A stretch of 64,000 nucleotides of DNA from Chthoniobacteraceae bacterium (GTDB taxonomy: Bacteria > Verrucomicrobiota > Verrucomicrobiia > Chthoniobacterales > Chthoniobacteraceae). The notes beneath the pieces are model-generated. The model searched no databases and was not told the origin of the DNA. It saw nothing but the letters and a program-made list of their open reading frames with translations. Position numbers and translations under genes: made by a program. Each line of letters begins with the position of its first letter. Position 1 is the stretch's first letter. The stretch spans positions 1-64,000 of the forward strand of contig CANIWM010000010.1 in the NCBI GenBank assembly GCA_947471505.1. The letters run 5' to 3'. Of this stretch, positions 26,832 through 34,668 are shown one piece after another.

Positions 26832-28015
26832 TCCTGCTCGCTCGACTGCGAAATATCCTACAACGCGCGAAATTTCGGCGGCACACCTCAGTCGCGCAAA
26901 AAGCCGGTCCCGTGCGAGTGCTCGATTTTGCAGACGCACTTATAGGGCCGCCAAAAGGGCGAGCCCTAGTCATCTACTCCCCCGAGTCGCTGCAACGCTT
27001 CCGGGAGCACGGAAACTACCACTTTTTCAACCCCGACGGCGCGATGGTGGAGATATGCAAAGCATTGAATGAGAGCGGCTTCATTGTGGATGCCATCGGG
27101 ATTCGGGATGTCGAGTTTCACCTTGCCCACGACTACGATATCCTCGTCGCCCATGCAGGCCCCGCTTACTGCCACTTTGGAGAACTCGTCCGACCAGACT
27201 GCAAAGTCCTCGACTACAGTACCGGCTGTCATTGGCGGGAATTCAACCGGCAGACGGAGACGCGCTATGCCAACTTCGCGCACCGCCACGCGCTAGGCGA
27301 TTTGCCCCCGCCAATGCGACCGCTCGTCGTTGAGCATGAGGACTACGCCGCTGCCCGCTCAGACCTCATCGTCTGCCTCGGTGCCCCGACCGCGCGCACC
27401 TTTGAGCCATTCGCAAAGTGCGTTGTATCCGTGAACAATTCAGCCGTAGTTTCCGCAGCGCCGCCACCTCCGGTCTCGGAATTACGTCGCCGGTCGTTTC
27501 TCTACACTGGCGGCACTGGCAACGTGCAAAAGGGACTTGACCTCGTCATCGAAGCCTTCGCTTCCGAGCCAGATCTGCACCTGCACATTGACGCACCGCT
27601 GGAGCCAGAAGTCTTAGCTGCCTGCCGCCGCGAGCTTCGCGCACCCAACATCCACTATGTCGAGTGGAAGCGAAAAATCCTGGGCGGATCAAACCGGATC
27701 GCGCGCCGCTGCGCGTTTACAATTTACGCGGGACTAAACTCCGGCCAGTCCACCGCCGTCGTCGCTAGTCTCGCCTACGGACTTGTACCGGTCATGACTC
27801 GTGAATCCAGCCTCGGCCTTGGAGAACTCGAAGTGCCGATTGAAACAGCCTGTATAACAGATATTCGCGCCGCTATCCGAGGCGCCTCCGCACTTCCTAC
27901 CGAGGAAATTGCCCGTCGCGCTCCGCTCGTCGCAGCGGCATTTTGTGCGAGGTTTTCACCAGCCAATTTCCGCGGAGAGTTCCGCACTGCTATTGATTCG
28001 CTATCACCGCAATAG
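26828..28015 (+). CDS. GT4-like glycosyltransferase
   Basis: A 395-residue predicted GT-B glycosyltransferase. The N-terminal half carries FNPDGAMVEICKALNESGF and DILVAHAGP. The C-terminal half has the donor-binding stretch FLYTGGTGNVQKGLDLVIEA and LNSGQSTAVVASLAYGLVPVMT, in place of the usual EGFGLxxxEAMAxGxPV. A truncated relative of this C-terminal half is encoded at 28860-29438. It is the last gene of the tightly overlapping block that starts at 22633. The acceptor and donor are unknown. Confidence 0.75.
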   Translation: MILLARLRNILQRAKFRRHTSVAQKAGPVRVLDFADALIGPPKGRALVIYSPESLQRFREHGNYHFFNPDGAMVEICKALNESGFIVDAIGIRDVEFHLAHDYDILVAHAGPAYCHFGELVRPDCKVLDYSTGCHWREFNRQTETRYANFAHRHALGDLPPPMRPLVVEHEDYAAARSDLIVCLGAPTARTFEPFAKCVVSVNNSAVVSAAPPPPVSELRRRSFLYTGGTGNVQKGLDLVIEAFASEPDLHLHIDAPLEPEVLAACRRELRAPNIHYVEWKRKILGGSNRIARRCAFTIYAGLNSGQSTAVVASLAYGLVPVMTRESSLGLGELEVPIETACITDIRAAIRGASALPTEEIARRAPLVAAAFCARFSPANFRGEFRTAIDSLSPQ

Positions 28016-28117
28016 CATCAAAAATTTCCGGATTGCAGGATTCCAAAACCTGTGGGATGCCTGTTACCGGCGCTGAAGCCACGACAGGTCAAATTTCGCT
28101 CCTCGCCGTATAACACA

Positions 28118-28867
28118 ATGAATCGCCCGCTTAAAGTTGCCTTTGGATTGAACGCCGCATCGCTTTTCCACCTGCTCAGACTAAAGCCTATGCAGTTCGC
28201 ACGAGCCAGTGTGCGGAGTTTTGAGGCTGCAATCGGGGTGCAGGAAATTCCCGAGATTGGCCTCAGTGAGATTTTGGGTGACAGAAAACCGTGCATTAAA
28301 CTGACCGTCATGCGCTATGAGGACGGAATGCTTCCCTCTGATCAAGCGATGGCGCTGCTGGCGATTCTAGTTGCCGAACAGCCATTATCAGTGCTCGAGA
28401 TCGGAACTTTTATGGGCCACACAACTCGGCAGATGGCTGAGAATCTTGAGCACTCAGAAATTCACACAGTCGATCTTCCCCCGAATTTCTCAAGCACCGC
28501 GCAACCTCCCGGAGCGATTCCCAAAGATGATTTTCACCTCATCGAAAAACGGGTTGTTGGGAGAGAGTATAAAGACCGCCCTTGTAGTGCGCGAATCACC
28601 CAACATTTTGCAGACACAGCTTCATGGGATTTTCAAGGAATCGGCATTCCGGCATTTTTCTTCATCGATGGTTCGCACACCTACGAGTATTGCAAGAATG
28701 ACTCTGATAAGTGTTTCGAATTAGCAAAGGGCAAGGGCGTTTTTTTGTGGCATGACTGTGACTCCCGCCACCCAGGCGTAGTAAAATGTATTTCCGAATG
28801 GAGACTTAAAGGCAGGGACGTCCGCAGAATTTACGGGACGCCGCTCGCTTACTGGAAGGGTGAATAA
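28118..28867 (+). CDS. Class I SAM-dependent methyltransferase (Methyltransf_24-like)
   Basis: A 249-residue protein with motif I VLEIGTFMGHTTRQMAE, then IHTVDLPP, and FFFIDGSHTYEYCKNDSD. The IDGSH motif is typical of the class I methyltransferases found in polysaccharide and cephalosporin-hydroxylase-like families. The DNA is less GC-rich than the cluster core. Its stop overlaps the GTG start of the truncated glycosyltransferase by eight bases. It sits between two related glycosyltransferase genes and may modify the same sugar. Confidence 0.8.
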   Translation: MNRPLKVAFGLNAASLFHLLRLKPMQFARASVRSFEAAIGVQEIPEIGLSEILGDRKPCIKLTVMRYEDGMLPSDQAMALLAILVAEQPLSVLEIGTFMGHTTRQMAENLEHSEIHTVDLPPNFSSTAQPPGAIPKDDFHLIEKRVVGREYKDRPCSARITQHFADTASWDFQGIGIPAFFFIDGSHTYEYCKNDSDKCFELAKGKGVFLWHDCDSRHPGVVKCISEWRLKGRDVRRIYGTPLAYWKGE

Positions 28868-29438
28868 GCGGGAAACGTATCCCCACGCCCCAATCTTTCT
28901 CGATTTCATGACTGGCAAGCTGATCCTTTACCAAGGTGGGAGAGGAAACATCCAAAAGGGCCTCGATTTACTGATAGAGGCATTTGCGGCGGAGCCTGTC
29001 GTCCATCTTTATATCGACTCCCCGATTGAGTTTGAGGCACTGAGCAATTACAAGACACAATTAAGTTTATCTAATATCCATTACTATGAATGGCAATCAA
29101 GGTTTCCCGGAGGAATGAGATCTATCTTAGAAAAATGCGCATTTGTGCTGCACGCAGGGATGAACTCTGGGCAATCTACGGCGCTGCTTGGCGCGCTGTA
29201 TCATGGTCTGGTTCCGGTCGTCACTCGGGATGCAAACCTGAACTTGGGTGCGCTTGAAGTTCCCATGGAGGAGGCCACCAGCTCCGCAATCCTTGCAGCA
29301 ATCCGTTCCGCCGCCGCTCTATCCCTTCCAGAGATCGCGAATCGCGCTCTACTCGTTGCCGCAGCATTCCGCGAACGCTTTTCCCCTGATGCCTACCGCA
29401 ACGGCTTCCGACGTGCCATCGCGAGTCTGGTTCTATGA
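28860..29438 (+). CDS. Truncated glycosyltransferase paralogue (C-terminal GT-B domain only)
   Basis: 192 residues that align along nearly their whole length with the C-terminal half of the 26828-28015 protein. Shared segments include GN(V/I)QKGLDL(V/L)IEAFA, NIHY-x-EW, LNSGQSTA versus MNSGQSTA, YHGLVPV, LEVP and LLVAAAF. The acceptor-binding N-terminal domain is missing. Start choices are a GTG at 28860 or an ATG at 28908. It may be a remnant of a duplicated gene, or a half-enzyme working with another protein. Its stop overlaps the GT9 gene by four bases, so it is probably still translated. Confidence 0.75.
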   Translation: MNKRETYPHAPIFLDFMTGKLILYQGGRGNIQKGLDLLIEAFAAEPVVHLYIDSPIEFEALSNYKTQLSLSNIHYYEWQSRFPGGMRSILEKCAFVLHAGMNSGQSTALLGALYHGLVPVVTRDANLNLGALEVPMEEATSSAILAAIRSAAALSLPEIANRALLVAAAFRERFSPDAYRNGFRRAIASLVL

Positions 29439-30613
29439 GCGCGTTGCCGCTGAAACGTCGCATCGCACTCTGGCTTGCGCGCCGCGTGGCGAGTCTTCGC
29501 ATCGGTCGGGCAGCCGCGCTTCCCTCCCAGCGGCAACTCCGACGGGTTACGGTCCTGAAATTGGACCGAATCGGCGACTTCATCCTAGCGACTGCATTCC
29601 TGCGACCACTGGCAGAGACCACGATTTCCGTCACGCTCATCGTGCGAAAACCTAACGGCGACGTCGCGAGGCAACAGTTCCCTAACTGGGATATTATTGA
29701 ACTACCCGGACGAGAAACGGCATCGCGAAATATCTTCTGCCACCGTGGAGTCCGCGCCCTCGTCTCCGCCCTAGAGAAAGCCGATCTCCTCGTCGATCTT
29801 CGCGCCTACCGCGACTACAGTGACGCGGTCATCGCCAGTTGGGTTCCTGCCACATGTAAGCTCGCGATTGTGAACGCCTTCCCCGTCGCGCTGACCTCCG
29901 TCACGTTTCCGCGTGAGGACCAAATCTACGACATCCTCCTCCCAAGCAGTCCCCCGCTCCTTGGCGAAGTGCGCGACCTTACGAATCACCGCACGCTTCG
30001 CAATGCGCTACTCGGCGAATCCAGTATGCCTGCAATGCCAAGTATTTTCGTCCCACCGGAAGACGCACTTACCACAAAAAATCTCCTTGAAGCCCAATGT
30101 GGGATCGCACCTGACGAAGCCTATGTCGTCGTATGCCCTGGCGCATCGAGCGCGGTCAGGGAATACCCTGCGGCGCATCTGGCCGCTGCATTAAAGGCCG
30201 GGCTTATCGGCGGAGATTTTCGAGTAGTCATTGCTGGCAGTGCTGGCGACAAACCTGCGGTGGCGCGGCTCATCTCCTCACTTTCTGGAGCCGTACCCTA
30301 CGTGGATGCCACCAATAAGCTCACACTGAGGCAGCACATTGCGCTGCTCGCCGGTGCGCGAGCGGTCATTTGCATGGAAACCAGTCACGTTCATATCGTC
30401 GGTGCTCTCGGAGTTCCATGCGTGTGCGTCATGGGCGGGGGCCACTTCGGGGAATTTGGGCCATGGGGGGAATCCCATCGCTTCCGCTGGGTGTATGAAC
30501 GCATGGCATGTTACAATTGCGAATGGCAGTGCATCCACTCTCGTCCGCTCTGCGTAGAGGAAATATCGCCCGAACGAATCGCCTCCGCTATCAGAGAAGT
30601 GCTGCATGCGTAA
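29435..30613 (+). CDS. GT9 heptosyltransferase-family glycosyltransferase
   Basis: A 392-residue GT-B enzyme of the ADP-heptose:LPS heptosyltransferase family. The N-terminal motif KLDRIGDFILATAFLRPL is at about residues 42-59. The C-terminal nucleotide-binding region has CPGASSAVREYPAAHLAAAL and ETSHVHIVGALGVPCV. A Cys-rich tail (ACYNCEWQC) is frequent in this family. It would transfer heptose or a related sugar to a core or glycan. It overlaps the truncated glycosyltransferase gene upstream. Confidence 0.87.
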   Translation: MSALPLKRRIALWLARRVASLRIGRAAALPSQRQLRRVTVLKLDRIGDFILATAFLRPLAETTISVTLIVRKPNGDVARQQFPNWDIIELPGRETASRNIFCHRGVRALVSALEKADLLVDLRAYRDYSDAVIASWVPATCKLAIVNAFPVALTSVTFPREDQIYDILLPSSPPLLGEVRDLTNHRTLRNALLGESSMPAMPSIFVPPEDALTTKNLLEAQCGIAPDEAYVVVCPGASSAVREYPAAHLAAALKAGLIGGDFRVVIAGSAGDKPAVARLISSLSGAVPYVDATNKLTLRQHIALLAGARAVICMETSHVHIVGALGVPCVCVMGGGHFGEFGPWGESHRFRWVYERMACYNCEWQCIHSRPLCVEEISPERIASAIREVLHA

Positions 30614-30629
30614 TAGGGCGTCGCTCAGT

Positions 30630-30681
30630 CGCCGATGGGTGCAGTTCTTTTTTGTAGGAGCAATCTACAGAACCATCGGCG
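30630..30681 (+). repeat. Nested inverted repeat before the GT2 gene
   Basis: Outer arms CGCCGATGG (30630-30638) and CCATCGGCG (30673-30681) enclose an inner hairpin TGTAG/CTACA (30653-30657 and 30665-30669). A T-run lies in the left internal loop. It lies in the 149-base gap between the GT9 and GT2 genes and could act as an attenuator or RNA-stability hairpin. No canonical terminator tail follows the outer stem. Confidence 0.45.
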
Positions 30682-30762
30682 GCAATGCGTTGACGCACAT
30701 GTGAATGGTCTATCAGGAACTTTTTTCTGGTTGTAGTCCTAAGCCGATTTACCCTCCGCCCG

Positions 30763-31560
30763 ATGCCGAAAATCTCTGTCGTTACTGCCTGCTGGAACTT
30801 TGGGTCATTCATCGGTAAAGCCCTTGAAAGTGTGGCAAGCCAGGGATGGGAGGACTACGAGCACATCGTTATTGATAATTGCTCGACGGACAACACCGCC
30901 GAGATCGTCAAAAAATACCCCAAAGTGCGCTTCATCTCGGAGCCTGACCGTGGCCAAAGTGACGCTATCAATAAGGGCTTTCGGCTGGCGACAGGCGATG
31001 TCATCGCGTGGCTCAATGCCGATGAATACTACCTCCCCGATACCTTCAAAACAGTGATGTCCACCTTCGCACAATCGCCCGATCTCGACGTGCTTTACGG
31101 AGATGCGGTCCTTTTACACGCAGACGGAAAGCCGTGGCGGCGGAAGTGCGCGTTTGATTTCCGCGAGTATCTTCTGAAGTACTACGGCTGCTTTTTACTC
31201 ACCTGCACGACCTTCTTACGGCGGCGATTTGTGGATGAGAACATCCTTCTGGATGAAAGCCTGCACTTTCACATGGACCACGATTTTTTCCTCCGGCTGA
31301 TGAAGGCCGACTTCCGCTTCCGCAGGCTCCGGCGCTTCCTCGGATGCTTTTGCGTGCACGATGTAAGTAAAACCAGCAACCCCGCTACATTCGGCAAACG
31401 GATGGCCGAGCGGGAACTCATCCAGGCCAACTATTGCCCCAGATTTTCACCCGACGCCGCGACCAATCGTCTCGTTTACCTCGCCATCACGTACGTCCTG
31501 AAAGCCGTTACATTTCCCTCGCGGGCGTTGAATCGTGTGCTCCCTCCGCCCCGAGTTTAG
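30763..31560 (+). CDS. GT2 glycosyltransferase
   Basis: A 265-residue GT-A-fold enzyme. It begins PKISVVTACWNFGSFIGKALES, then IDNCSTDNTAEIV and SEPDRGQSDAINKGF, and the metal-binding acidic motif WLNADEYY. A single domain of normal length with no membrane helix. It would add one sugar during repeat-unit assembly. It ends the plus-strand run and overlaps the convergent deacetylase stop by three bases. Confidence 0.88.
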   Translation: MPKISVVTACWNFGSFIGKALESVASQGWEDYEHIVIDNCSTDNTAEIVKKYPKVRFISEPDRGQSDAINKGFRLATGDVIAWLNADEYYLPDTFKTVMSTFAQSPDLDVLYGDAVLLHADGKPWRRKCAFDFREYLLKYYGCFLLTCTTFLRRRFVDENILLDESLHFHMDHDFFLRLMKADFRFRRLRRFLGCFCVHDVSKTSNPATFGKRMAERELIQANYCPRFSPDAATNRLVYLAITYVLKAVTFPSRALNRVLPPPRV

Positions 31561-32294
31561 CGCATCACACGATGCGCGATCTTGCCGGCCAAGTCGCGGG
31601 TGGAGAGCGGGAAGATGCGGGGGAGTAGGTGGCGCGGGCTGGAGGGCGTGGAGACTCCGAATTGGGTCGTGCAGGCGGTTTCGTAGCCGGCTTCGGCGAC
31701 GAGTTCGGCGACTCGGGGAGTCCAGCGTCCGTGGGGGTAGCAGAAGTGGCGGACTTTTATCTGGAAGGTGTCTTCGAGCAGTTTCTTGCTGGCGAAGATT
31801 TGTTCGCGGGCTTCGGGTTCGGTGCGGTTCGCGAGGTTTCGGTGGGTGAGCGTGTGGGAGCCGATTTCGTGTCCGGCGGCGAGCCAGTCGCGGAGTTCGG
31901 CGGCGTCCATGAGCGGCTCGGGGGCTTCCCCGTGTTTCACGTCCCAGTCGTTTTTTCCGCCGATGAGCCCGGCGACGATGAACTGGATGGCCTTCATGCC
32001 GTGGCGGGCGAGCGGTTCGAGGCCGTGGCGGAGGACGTTGCGGCAGCCGTCGTCGAACGTGAGGACGGCGGTGTTGGGCTTTGGCTCGGCGGAGAGCGTG
32101 GCGCTTTGGAAACCGTGTTCTTTTAATAGAGCGAGCTGGCGATCAAAGTCGGCGGCGCTGACGTAGAGGAACGGGTCGCGGGCTCCGGCGGGCGGCGGGC
32201 CGAGGCTGTGCCAGCAGTAGATGGGCACGCCGCGCCGGGCGGCACGGCGTTGGGCGGACCCCATGAAAATCTGCGGCAGAAAGTGGCTGAACAT
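31557..32294 (-). CDS. Polysaccharide deacetylase (CE4 family)
   Basis: 245 residues with a NodB-like domain. The catalytic and metal-binding motifs are intact: LTFDDG (about residues 77-82), the zinc-binding SHTLTH, and FCYPHGRW. No signal peptide is evident, so it may act in the cytoplasm or the start may be misplaced. It removes N-acetyl groups from sugars, fitting the surrounding polysaccharide genes. It is convergent with the GT2 gene, and the gap to the next plus-strand gene is 76 bases. Confidence 0.87.
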   Translation of the reverse strand: MFSHFLPQIFMGSAQRRAARRGVPIYCWHSLGPPPAGARDPFLYVSAADFDRQLALLKEHGFQSATLSAEPKPNTAVLTFDDGCRNVLRHGLEPLARHGMKAIQFIVAGLIGGKNDWDVKHGEAPEPLMDAAELRDWLAAGHEIGSHTLTHRNLANRTEPEAREQIFASKKLLEDTFQIKVRHFCYPHGRWTPRVAELVAEAGYETACTTQFGVSTPSSPRHLLPRIFPLSTRDLAGKIAHRVMR

Positions 32295-32370
32295 CGGCTT
32301 TGTGTAACTTCACCCGCCCGGCCCTTGCAACTGCGGGGCGCTTTCTCTTTATTACGCGGTCATTGACCTG

Positions 32371-34668
32371 ATGCCCGTTTCACCGCCTGAATTTTTCCAG
32401 CTTTTCTTCTCGGAACTCGAGAAGCGCGGCATCCCAGCGGTGATCCTTCACGGCTACGAGGAGCTGCCAGAGGTGATGTCGAGTGATGTGGATTACGCGG
32501 TGCGCGAATGCGACCGGGCGAAGATGCGGGCGCTGCAATACGAGCTGGCGGAGCGGCACGGGTGGCTGGTTGCGCAGGAATTGCGGCATCAGGTTTTTGC
32601 CAGTTACACGGTGCTGGTGGATGCGGCGGACCCTGCAAATTTCCTGAAGCTCGACGTGTGTTCGCACTATGTGAAAGACCGCTGCTTCCTCGTGCCGGAC
32701 GAGATTCTGCTGGCAGGGCGGCGTCCGCTGCGCGGCTTTTTTGTGCCCGCTCCGGCGGCGGAGTTCATCTATGTGCTGGCGAAGGTTTTTGGGAAAAATA
32801 AGGACCCGCAGCCGTTCGTGGCGCGTCTCCGTGAGCTTTGGGAACTGGACCGGTCGGGCGCGGAGTCGCAGTTTGCGAGGCTCCTGGGCGACGACTTGGG
32901 CAGCGCGGAATCGTGGCTCGCTCGCCCGACTTCCGAGTGGGCTCAACTCGATGCGCGGATGCGTTCGCGCAACCGCTACAGCGCGGCGGTGATGCTGCGC
33001 GAGGTGGGGCGGATGGCGCGGCGCGTGGTGAATCACACGGGCTTGTGCATCGCGATTCTTGGCGTGGATGGCGCGGGGAAATCGACGCAGATCGAGCGAC
33101 TGCGGGTGCGCGAGTGCTTTCGCAATGTGAAGTATTTTCACTTCCGCCCGATGGTCTTCGAGCGTCGCAACGGCCAGACTGCACCAGTGACGAATCCGCA
33201 CGGGCAAGAGCCGCGCAGCCCGCTGGCGAGCATCGCGAAAGTCGCCTACTACGCGGCGGATCAGTTCGCCGGCTGGTGGCTGCGCGTGGCTCCCGCGATT
33301 GCTCGCAGCTCGCTCGTGGTTTTTGATCGGTGGTTCGACGACATCCTCGTGGACCAGCGCCGATACCGGCTCTCAGCCGGCGCTGGCTTTGCAAAATTGC
33401 TGCGCCGATTTCTGCCGAAGCCGCATCTCACCATCGCGCTCGACGCGCCGCCGGAAGTCGCACGAGCCCGGACGCCAGAGCTGGAGCCCGCGGAGATCGA
33501 GAGGCAGCGCGGCGTCTTCCGCCAGCTCGCTGCGGAGAACGCAAACTGGCACATCGTATCGAGCGTGCCCGCGCCGGATGATGTCGCACGGGAGGTCGGC
33601 GGGCGGATCGCAGCGTTCCTCGCGACGCGGGAAAGGCGGCGCTCGGGCATCGGCGCGTGGGCGGCATTGTTTCGCTCGGGCGGCGGGGTGGAGCTGAAAA
33701 TGCGGACGGTTTATCGCGGCGGCGAGCCGTGGCTGGCGCTGCCGCGAGATACTGCGCTGGCTCGCGCTGCGCTGGCGCTTTATCCCGCACAGACACGCAA
33801 AGCCCGCGTGCTCCGCGACATGCTCGGCTTTGCGTTGAGCGTTGGCTGGCCGGGCGCGACGATGTTTCGCATCGCGATGGATGATCCATTTCTCGCCTTC
33901 ATCGAGCGATGCGGCGGCAGCGCGGAACGGTTCGCTGTTTTGCCCGGCAATCCGCGAGCGGCGGGGCGACGGCATACGGTTCTCGTTTTCAATAAGGCAG
34001 GTGCGCCGGTCGCCGTGATCAAAGCTGGGCTAGGTGCGCGTGCGTGCGAGTTGATTCACCGCGAGCGCGAGTTTCTCGCTGCCGCTCCGCGCGATGCCGC
34101 TGGGCTCGTCGCTTCTTGGGACGGCGAGCACGCGGCGGCGTTTGCGACCACCTTTGCCGCTGGGCGAACGCCGGAGCCAGCGGACGATGCGGCGCTTTCG
34201 GAAATCCTCACTCGGTGGGTGAGCAGCGACTCCGTGGAAGCATCCGCGATTAAACCACTTGCCGATGTGATGGCGGCGGTGCCCGCGAGTCGCGACCTGT
34301 TCGCGGGAACGTTCCGCGAGTCGCTCTGGCACGGCGATTTTGCCTCCTGGAACATCCGCATCGCAGGCGACGGGCGCTGGCAAGTGCTCGACTGGGAACG
34401 CGCCGAACGCTGCGGCCCGCCGGGCTGGGATTGGTTCCATTTTATCATCCAACGCGCCGTGCTCGTGGAGCGCCGCAGCGTGCCGGAACTCACCGCGCTG
34501 GCCGACGCGCTGCTTGCCAGCCCGCCGTTCCGCAGCTACGCCGAACGGTCTGGCATCTCGGGGACCGCCCCCGCGCTTTTTGCCGCATACCTTATGCACT
34601 GTATCCATGTCGTTCGTCAGGCAGACGGGCGCACCGCGCTCGAAGGACTTCTCGCCGCCCGCGTATGA
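32371..34668 (+). CDS. Three-domain fusion: nucleotidyltransferase-like, thymidylate-kinase-like and APH-kinase-like
   Basis: A 765-residue protein. Residues 1-200 resemble a minimal nucleotidyltransferase fold (VILHGYEELPEVMSSDVDYAV with the D-x-D). Residues about 225-415 form a P-loop kinase of thymidylate-kinase type, with Walker A GVDGAGKST at 231-239 and the DR motif VVFDRWFDDILVD. Residues about 430-765 look like an aminoglycoside-phosphotransferase/choline-kinase fold, with HGDFASWN at 654-661 and the metal-binding DWE at 674-676. All three active sites look intact. The stop overlaps the start of the GT4-sensor gene. Phosphorylation of a sugar or lipid-sugar is plausible, but the substrate is unknown. 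Confidence 0.8.
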   Translation: MPVSPPEFFQLFFSELEKRGIPAVILHGYEELPEVMSSDVDYAVRECDRAKMRALQYELAERHGWLVAQELRHQVFASYTVLVDAADPANFLKLDVCSHYVKDRCFLVPDEILLAGRRPLRGFFVPAPAAEFIYVLAKVFGKNKDPQPFVARLRELWELDRSGAESQFARLLGDDLGSAESWLARPTSEWAQLDARMRSRNRYSAAVMLREVGRMARRVVNHTGLCIAILGVDGAGKSTQIERLRVRECFRNVKYFHFRPMVFERRNGQTAPVTNPHGQEPRSPLASIAKVAYYAADQFAGWWLRVAPAIARSSLVVFDRWFDDILVDQRRYRLSAGAGFAKLLRRFLPKPHLTIALDAPPEVARARTPELEPAEIERQRGVFRQLAAENANWHIVSSVPAPDDVAREVGGRIAAFLATRERRRSGIGAWAALFRSGGGVELKMRTVYRGGEPWLALPRDTALARAALALYPAQTRKARVLRDMLGFALSVGWPGATMFRIAMDDPFLAFIERCGGSAERFAVLPGNPRAAGRRHTVLVFNKAGAPVAVIKAGLGARACELIHREREFLAAAPRDAAGLVASWDGEHAAAFATTFAAGRTPEPADDAALSEILTRWVSSDSVEASAIKPLADVMAAVPASRDLFAGTFRESLWHGDFASWNIRIAGDGRWQVLDWERAERCGPPGWDWFHFIIQRAVLVERRSVPELTALADALLASPPFRSYAERSGISGTAPALFAAYLMHCIHVVRQADGRTALEGLLAARV

